This document shows positions 61,801-64,000 of a stretch of 64,000 bases of DNA, in pieces. The DNA is from Oliverpabstia intestinalis (GTDB lineage: Bacteria; Bacillota; Clostridia; Lachnospirales; Lachnospiraceae). Location of the stretch: positions 53,137 to 117,136 of the forward strand of contig NZ_VUMS01000011.1 in NCBI RefSeq assembly GCF_009696065.1, in the 5' to 3' direction. The notes beneath the pieces were generated by a model. It did no database searches, was not told the origin of the DNA, and saw only the letters and a list, made by a program, of their open reading frames with translations. Made by a program: the position numbers and the translations under genes. How positions within the stretch are numbered: position 1 is the stretch's first letter; each line of letters opens with the position of its first letter.

Positions 61801-62567
61801 GTACCAACTGTGAGTACGACAGTGCGAAAGCATTTGAACGTGCCGGTGCGGACGTGATCACAAGAGTATTCAAGAATCTGACGGCGGAAGATATCCGTGA
61901 TTCTGTAGCAATCTTCGAGGAAGCAATCAATCAGGCACAGATCATCATGTTCCCAGGCGGATTCTCCGCCGGTGATGAACCGGATGGTTCTGCAAAATTC
62001 TTTGCAACTGCTTTTCAGAATGCGAAGATCAAAGAAGCCGTAACAAAATTGTTGAATGAGAGAGATGGTCTGGCACTTGGTATCTGTAACGGATTCCAGG
62101 CTCTGATCAAACTGGGACTGGTTCCTTATGGCGAGATCGTAGGACAGACTGCAGATTCACCGACACTGACTTACAATACCATCGGCAGACATATTTCTAA
62201 GATGGTTTACACCAAAGTAGTAACTAACAAATCCTCATGGCTGGCACAGGCAGAACTTGGCAAAGTATATGTCAACCCGGCATCTCATGGAGAGGGTCGT
62301 TTCGTGGCAAACAAAGAGTGGATCGATAAACTCTTTGCAAACGGTCAGGTAGCAACCCAGTACTGTGATCTGAATGGAAACGTATCCATGGATGAAGAAT
62401 GGAACGTCAACGGTTCCTACGCAGCCATAGAAGGAATCACAAGTCCGGATGGTCGTGTACTCGGAAAGATGGCTCACAGCGAACGCCGCGGCGATGCCGT
62501 AGCCATGAACATCTACGGAGAACAGGATATCAAGATCTTCGAATCCGGTGTTGCTTATTTTAAATAA
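58806..62567 (+). CDS. purL: phosphoribosylformylglycinamidine synthase, single chain
   Basis: A 1253-residue large-form FGAM synthase of de novo purine synthesis, with all parts in one chain. The PurS-like N-terminus comes first, then the ATP-binding synthase core (CRHTTFSTEL, FKNETHNHPTEIEPFGGAATC and ITDGKDSMSG-like GGKDSMSG). The C-terminal glutaminase (about 985-1253) has the nucleophile in ALGICNGFQAL and the HGEGRF plus HSERRGD triad. Most Firmicutes use separate purS, purQ and purL genes; the fused form is seen in Clostridia and Gram-negatives. It stands apart from other pur genes here, divergent from a LysR regulator. Confidence 0.96.
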   Translation: MSSVRRVYVEKKPDFAVQAKELKHEISSYLGIKTVTAVHVYIRYDVENISEEVFEKACTCVFSEPPVDVLYKEQIPMAEGARVFSVEYLPGQFDQRADSAVQCVQFLKEDEQPIIKSATTYVIEGNITDEEFEAIKNHCINPVDSRETGMVKPETLVTKFEEPEDVKIFDGFIDMEEAALKELYASLNLAMTFKDFQHIQNYFKNEEKRNPSMTEIRVLDTYWSDHCRHTTFSTELKNVTFKDGDYKEPIVKTYEQYLADREVLYKGRDDKFICLMDLALLAMKKLKSEGKLQDQEESDEINACSIVVPVDVDGKEEEWLINFKNETHNHPTEIEPFGGAATCLGGAIRDPLSGRTYVYQAMRVTGAADPTVSVKETLKGKLPQKKLVRGAAHGYSSYGNQIGLATGYVKEIYHPNYVAKRMEIGAVMGAAPRRAVKRENSDPGDIIILLGGRTGRDGIGGATGSSKVHTEASIEVCGAEVQKGNAPTERKIQRMFRREEVSKLIKKCNDFGAGGVSVAIGELAPGLQINLDKVPKKYAGLDGTEIAISESQERMAVVVDPKDVDEFMKYANEENLEAVVVAVVTEEPRLVLNWRGKEVVNISRAFLDTNGAHQETEVLVDIPNKEGNVLEREEKAPADTKAVWLSMLADLNTCSQKGLVEMFDGSIGAGSVFMPYGGKYQLTETQAMVAKVPVMNGKTDTVTMMSYGFDPYVSSWSPYHGAVYAVVESIARIVANGGDYSKIRFTFQEYFRRMTEDPERWSQPFAALLGAYAAQMGFGLPSIGGKDSMSGTFNDIDVPPTLVSFAVDVAKKQDIITPELKKAGSKLVWIRLPKDSYDLPDYAATMDQYGKLHQDILDGKVLSAYALDRHGIAAAVSKMAFGNQLGVKIEHNLDERDLFAPGFGDIICEVPADKVGELSVTYTVIGEVTDDAKFTYKDGMEISMKEALDAWTGTLEKVFKTKGTDNMEKVESPLYKADSIHVCKHKVARPTVFIPVFPGTNCEYDSAKAFERAGADVITRVFKNLTAEDIRDSVAIFEEAINQAQIIMFPGGFSAGDEPDGSAKFFATAFQNAKIKEAVTKLLNERDGLALGICNGFQALIKLGLVPYGEIVGQTADSPTLTYNTIGRHISKMVYTKVVTNKSSWLAQAELGKVYVNPASHGEGRFVANKEWIDKLFANGQVATQYCDLNGNVSMDEEWNVNGSYAAIEGITSPDGRVLGKMAHSERRGDAVAMNIYGEQDIKIFESGVAYFK

Positions 62568-62610
62568 GAAGAAACTCATACAAACATTTTCCGAAAAGTA
62601 AATAAATCCA

Positions 62611-62641
62611 GAAAGACTGCTCCGAAAAGGGCAGTCTTTTT
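62611..62641 (+). terminator. terminator after purL
   Basis: AAAGACTGC pairs with GCAGTCTTT around a nine-base loop and ends in TTTTTGTG. Confidence 0.85.
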
Positions 62642-62652
62642 GTGTCCAGTGT

Positions 62653-62681
62653 TTGATGAGAAATAAGAGATCTGGTACAAT
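62653..62681 (+). promoter_or_regulatory. promoter of the acylphosphatase gene
   Basis: TTGATG (62653-62658), 17-base spacer, TACAAT (62676-62681), 35 bases before the start codon. Confidence 0.65.
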
Positions 62682-62715
62682 GATATAAAACTCAGAAAGT
62701 GGAGAAAACAGAGAA

Positions 62716-62997
62716 ATGGATTTAAAAGTCAGAAAACATATTTATTTTTATGGTCGCGTTCAGGGTGTAGGTTTCCGGTATTATGCGGTGCAAAAGGCCG
62801 GCCAGCTGGGACTTGCCGGATGGGTGAGAAACCGGTATGACGGGAGTGTTGAGATGGAAGTTGAGGGAGCAGAGACAGACATCGATCAGATGATCCTCTT
62901 TTTACAGAATCGGACATATATCTGGATCGAGGATATGAGAGTAAAATCCATGTCGTTAGAAGGAGAGTATGGATTTTATGAGAGGGAAGATGAATAA
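62716..62997 (+). CDS. acylphosphatase
   Basis: A 93-residue enzyme hydrolysing acyl-phosphates. The signature GRVQGVGFRYYA contains the catalytic arginine and WVRNRYDGSVEMEVEG the catalytic asparagine. Length and both motifs are standard. It has its own promoter; a full repeat copy follows 17 bases after the stop codon. Confidence 0.95.
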   Translation: MDLKVRKHIYFYGRVQGVGFRYYAVQKAGQLGLAGWVRNRYDGSVEMEVEGAETDIDQMILFLQNRTYIWIEDMRVKSMSLEGEYGFYEREDE

Positions 62998-63013
62998 GAA
63001 GAGGACAGATAAG

Positions 63014-63154
63014 GTTACTGTTCATTGGTAATATCCCGCGAGGTTTTAGTGAGCAAAGGTCACAGAAAACCCGAGACATATCGCGCGAATTTATGCGTTT
63101 AGCATAAATTCTGTGCATCGCGAAGCGTGTTACTGGGAACGGAGTGAACAGTAA
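63014..63154. repeat. dispersed GTAAC-type repeat (full copy 10, about 141 bp)
   Basis: GTTACTGTTCATTGG opens and GGAGTGAACAGTAA closes. It shares the joints CCCGCGAGG and CCCGAGACAT with the copy at 54017-54159, but the variable stems differ: GAATTTATGC/GCATAAATTC here. The right part GTGCATCGCGAAGCGTG matches copies 1 and 2. It lies between the acylphosphatase and FakA-like genes. Confidence 0.8.
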
Positions 63155-63264
63155 ACAGATAAGAAAAAGGGAAAATGCATGAATGAAGAAATCTGTGGAC
63201 ACATTCGTATTTTATGGTAAAATAAAAATAACTATTCAGTACACAAAATATGGAGGTAGAAACA

Positions 63265-63555
63265 ATGGGAGTACATTCAATTGATGCAGAAGACGATCAG
63301 TTTGCATACCGCTATGACACACAGCTTCTGATCGACAGAAGAGATGAAGATCTGGACGAGGATGCCATATCCGAATATATTACAGAACATTACGAGGGCA
63401 ACAGCCTGATCGTGGCTGGAGATGAAGATCTGGTGAAGATCCATTTCCATACTAACGAACCATGGAAAGTGCTGGCTTATTGCAACACTATCGGTGAGAT
63501 CTATGATATCGTCATTGAAGATATGATCCGCCAGGCGAACGGATTACAGGGCTAA
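63265..63555 (+). CDS. small FakA/YloV-like domain protein
   Basis: A 96-residue protein whose middle, GNSLIVAGDEDLVKIHFHTN and PWKVLAYCNTIGEIYDIVIE, matches the region after the DAK2 domain in FakA/YloV (normally GDSLVVVGDDDLVKVHVHT). FakA transfers phosphate to DegV-bound fatty acids; this stand-alone piece has no kinase domain. The ATG at 63265 has GGAGG upstream; the ATG at 63250 lies within that site. It could be a regulatory partner of FakA/DegV proteins. Part of a minimal repeat end (AACTATTCAGTAC) lies just before it. Confidence 0.72.
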   Translation: MGVHSIDAEDDQFAYRYDTQLLIDRRDEDLDEDAISEYITEHYEGNSLIVAGDEDLVKIHFHTNEPWKVLAYCNTIGEIYDIVIEDMIRQANGLQG

Positions 63556-63650
63556 AACTACATACGAGAGACTGCTTTGTAGGAAACGTGTTTCGCAATT
63601 GTATATGTAATAATTGCGAAAGCGATGATTTTGGGAACACTAATTAAAAA

Positions 63651-63752
63651 ATGGCAGGTATGAAGATCACATTTTCTGATTATCCGAGAAATGCAGCTTT
63701 CTTACTGGAACTGCGGGAACAGGTAAATAAAAAAATTGAGGAATGCCTGTAA
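63651..63752 (+). other. possible 33-aa ORF
   Basis: A short frame beginning MAGMKITFSDYPRNAAFLLE and ending in a stop before the next terminator. There is no convincing ribosome binding site. It may be a scrap left by transposon insertion. Confidence 0.25.
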
Positions 63753-63816
63753 GAAGCTGACGATACAGAAGACATTGTAACTGAGAAAGAATAAAGTCCG
63801 ACAAAGTCACGGAAAG

Positions 63817-63873
63817 AAAAAACGGGAAACAAATGGTACAATCAGAAGATTATCATTTGTTTCCCGTTTTTTT
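63817..63873. terminator. strong terminator, bidirectional
   Basis: A long stem of AAAAAACGGGAAACAAATG with CATTTGTTTCCCGTTTTTT and a T-run on both strands. It lies between the small ORF and the converging transposase end. Confidence 0.88.
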
Positions 63874-63895
63874 GGTTCTTCCGCAATTATCCGTA

Positions 63896-64000
63896 TTAGC
63901 TATTTGACAATATAAGTTTTGCGGCTAATAGCTCCTTGCCACAACGGCCATACATGGTACGTTTTATCATTTTCAATTTGCTGTTTGTACCCTCAACAAA
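63896..64000 (-). mobile_element. 3' end of a transposase gene (ISL3-like)
   Basis: The last 34 codons of a minus-strand gene continue out of the window: FVEGTNSKLKMIKRTMYGRC, then GKELLAAKLILSNS and a stop at 63896. The pattern (V/F)EGxNxxxKxxKRxxYGRxxxxLL is that of ISL3/DDE transposase C-termini, with the final catalytic Glu in VEG. The insertion sequence lies mainly to the right of the window. Confidence 0.7.

Noticed and set aside
1..64000. CRISPR arrays, tRNA and rRNA genes
   Set aside because: No regularly spaced direct repeats with unique spacers, no cloverleaf with CCA end and no rRNA signature were seen on reading both strands.

Overview
The window looks like a chromosomal segment of a gut Firmicute, most likely a member of the Lachnospiraceae (Blautia/Ruminococcus/Dorea-like). 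This is inferred from strong AGGAGG-type ribosome binding sites, moderate GC content, the gene order tig-clpP-clpX-lon-engB and ecfA-ecfT-truA-rplM-rpsI, and accessory families typical of this group. No rRNA, tRNA or CRISPR array was seen.

Layout. 1-4.8 kb: HD hydrolase, orphan NMT1-like lipoprotein, a small minus-strand gene, a secreted NlpC/P60 hydrolase, proC, a DJ-1 family protein. 5.0-11.3 kb: the protein quality-control cluster tig-clpP-clpX-lon-engB. 11.5-16.7 kb: a fused ECF ATPase, ecfT, truA, a YgjP-type metallopeptidase, then rplM-rpsI behind a consensus promoter. 16.8-27.75 kb: an accessory island with integrase remnants at both edges. It holds debris (a P-type ATPase fragment, two AlbA_2-family fragments), a winged-helix/nucleotidyltransferase pair with operator-like repeats, a decaying LysR/acetyltransferase/flavodoxin/aldo-keto reductase/CMD-cupin module, and a compact promoter-macrodomain-VWA-terminator cassette. 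28-35.2 kb: a methyltransferase-like membrane protein, a GH3-type adenylating enzyme, a degenerate-GGDEF/HD-GYP sensor, an N-terminally eroded gene and an intact GGDEF protein. 35.2-36.5 kb: a NiCo-type riboswitch with an overlapping terminator ahead of a cation diffusion facilitator. 36.6-39.0 kb: MATE plus AraC regulator flanked by copies of one inverted-repeat sequence. 39.1-44.8 kb: a DapF-like stub, a Tet(M)-like GTPase fused to a Rae1-like NYN nuclease, dus, a second MATE. 44.9-58.5 kb: greA, acetyltransferase, LacI, azlCD, DUF2752, DUF4234, a PurF paralogue without the catalytic cysteine, xpt, a CsoR-type repressor, an Mrp ATPase, an HPr-like protein without the active histidine, a nuclease-helicase and a LysR regulator. 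58.8-64 kb: purL, acylphosphatase, a small FakA-like protein and the 3' end of a transposase.

Running through the chromosomal parts is a family of intergenic repeats bounded by GTAACTGTTCAG-like and CTGAACAGTTAC-like ends, with variable hairpin cores. They occur at ten or more places and are absent from the 16.8-27.7 kb island. The strongest candidates for new biology are the GTPase-NYN fusion, the macrodomain/VWA cassette, the repeat family, the winged-helix/nucleotidyltransferase pair and the PurF paralogue. All functional statements come from reading the sequence and recalling families; no database search was run.
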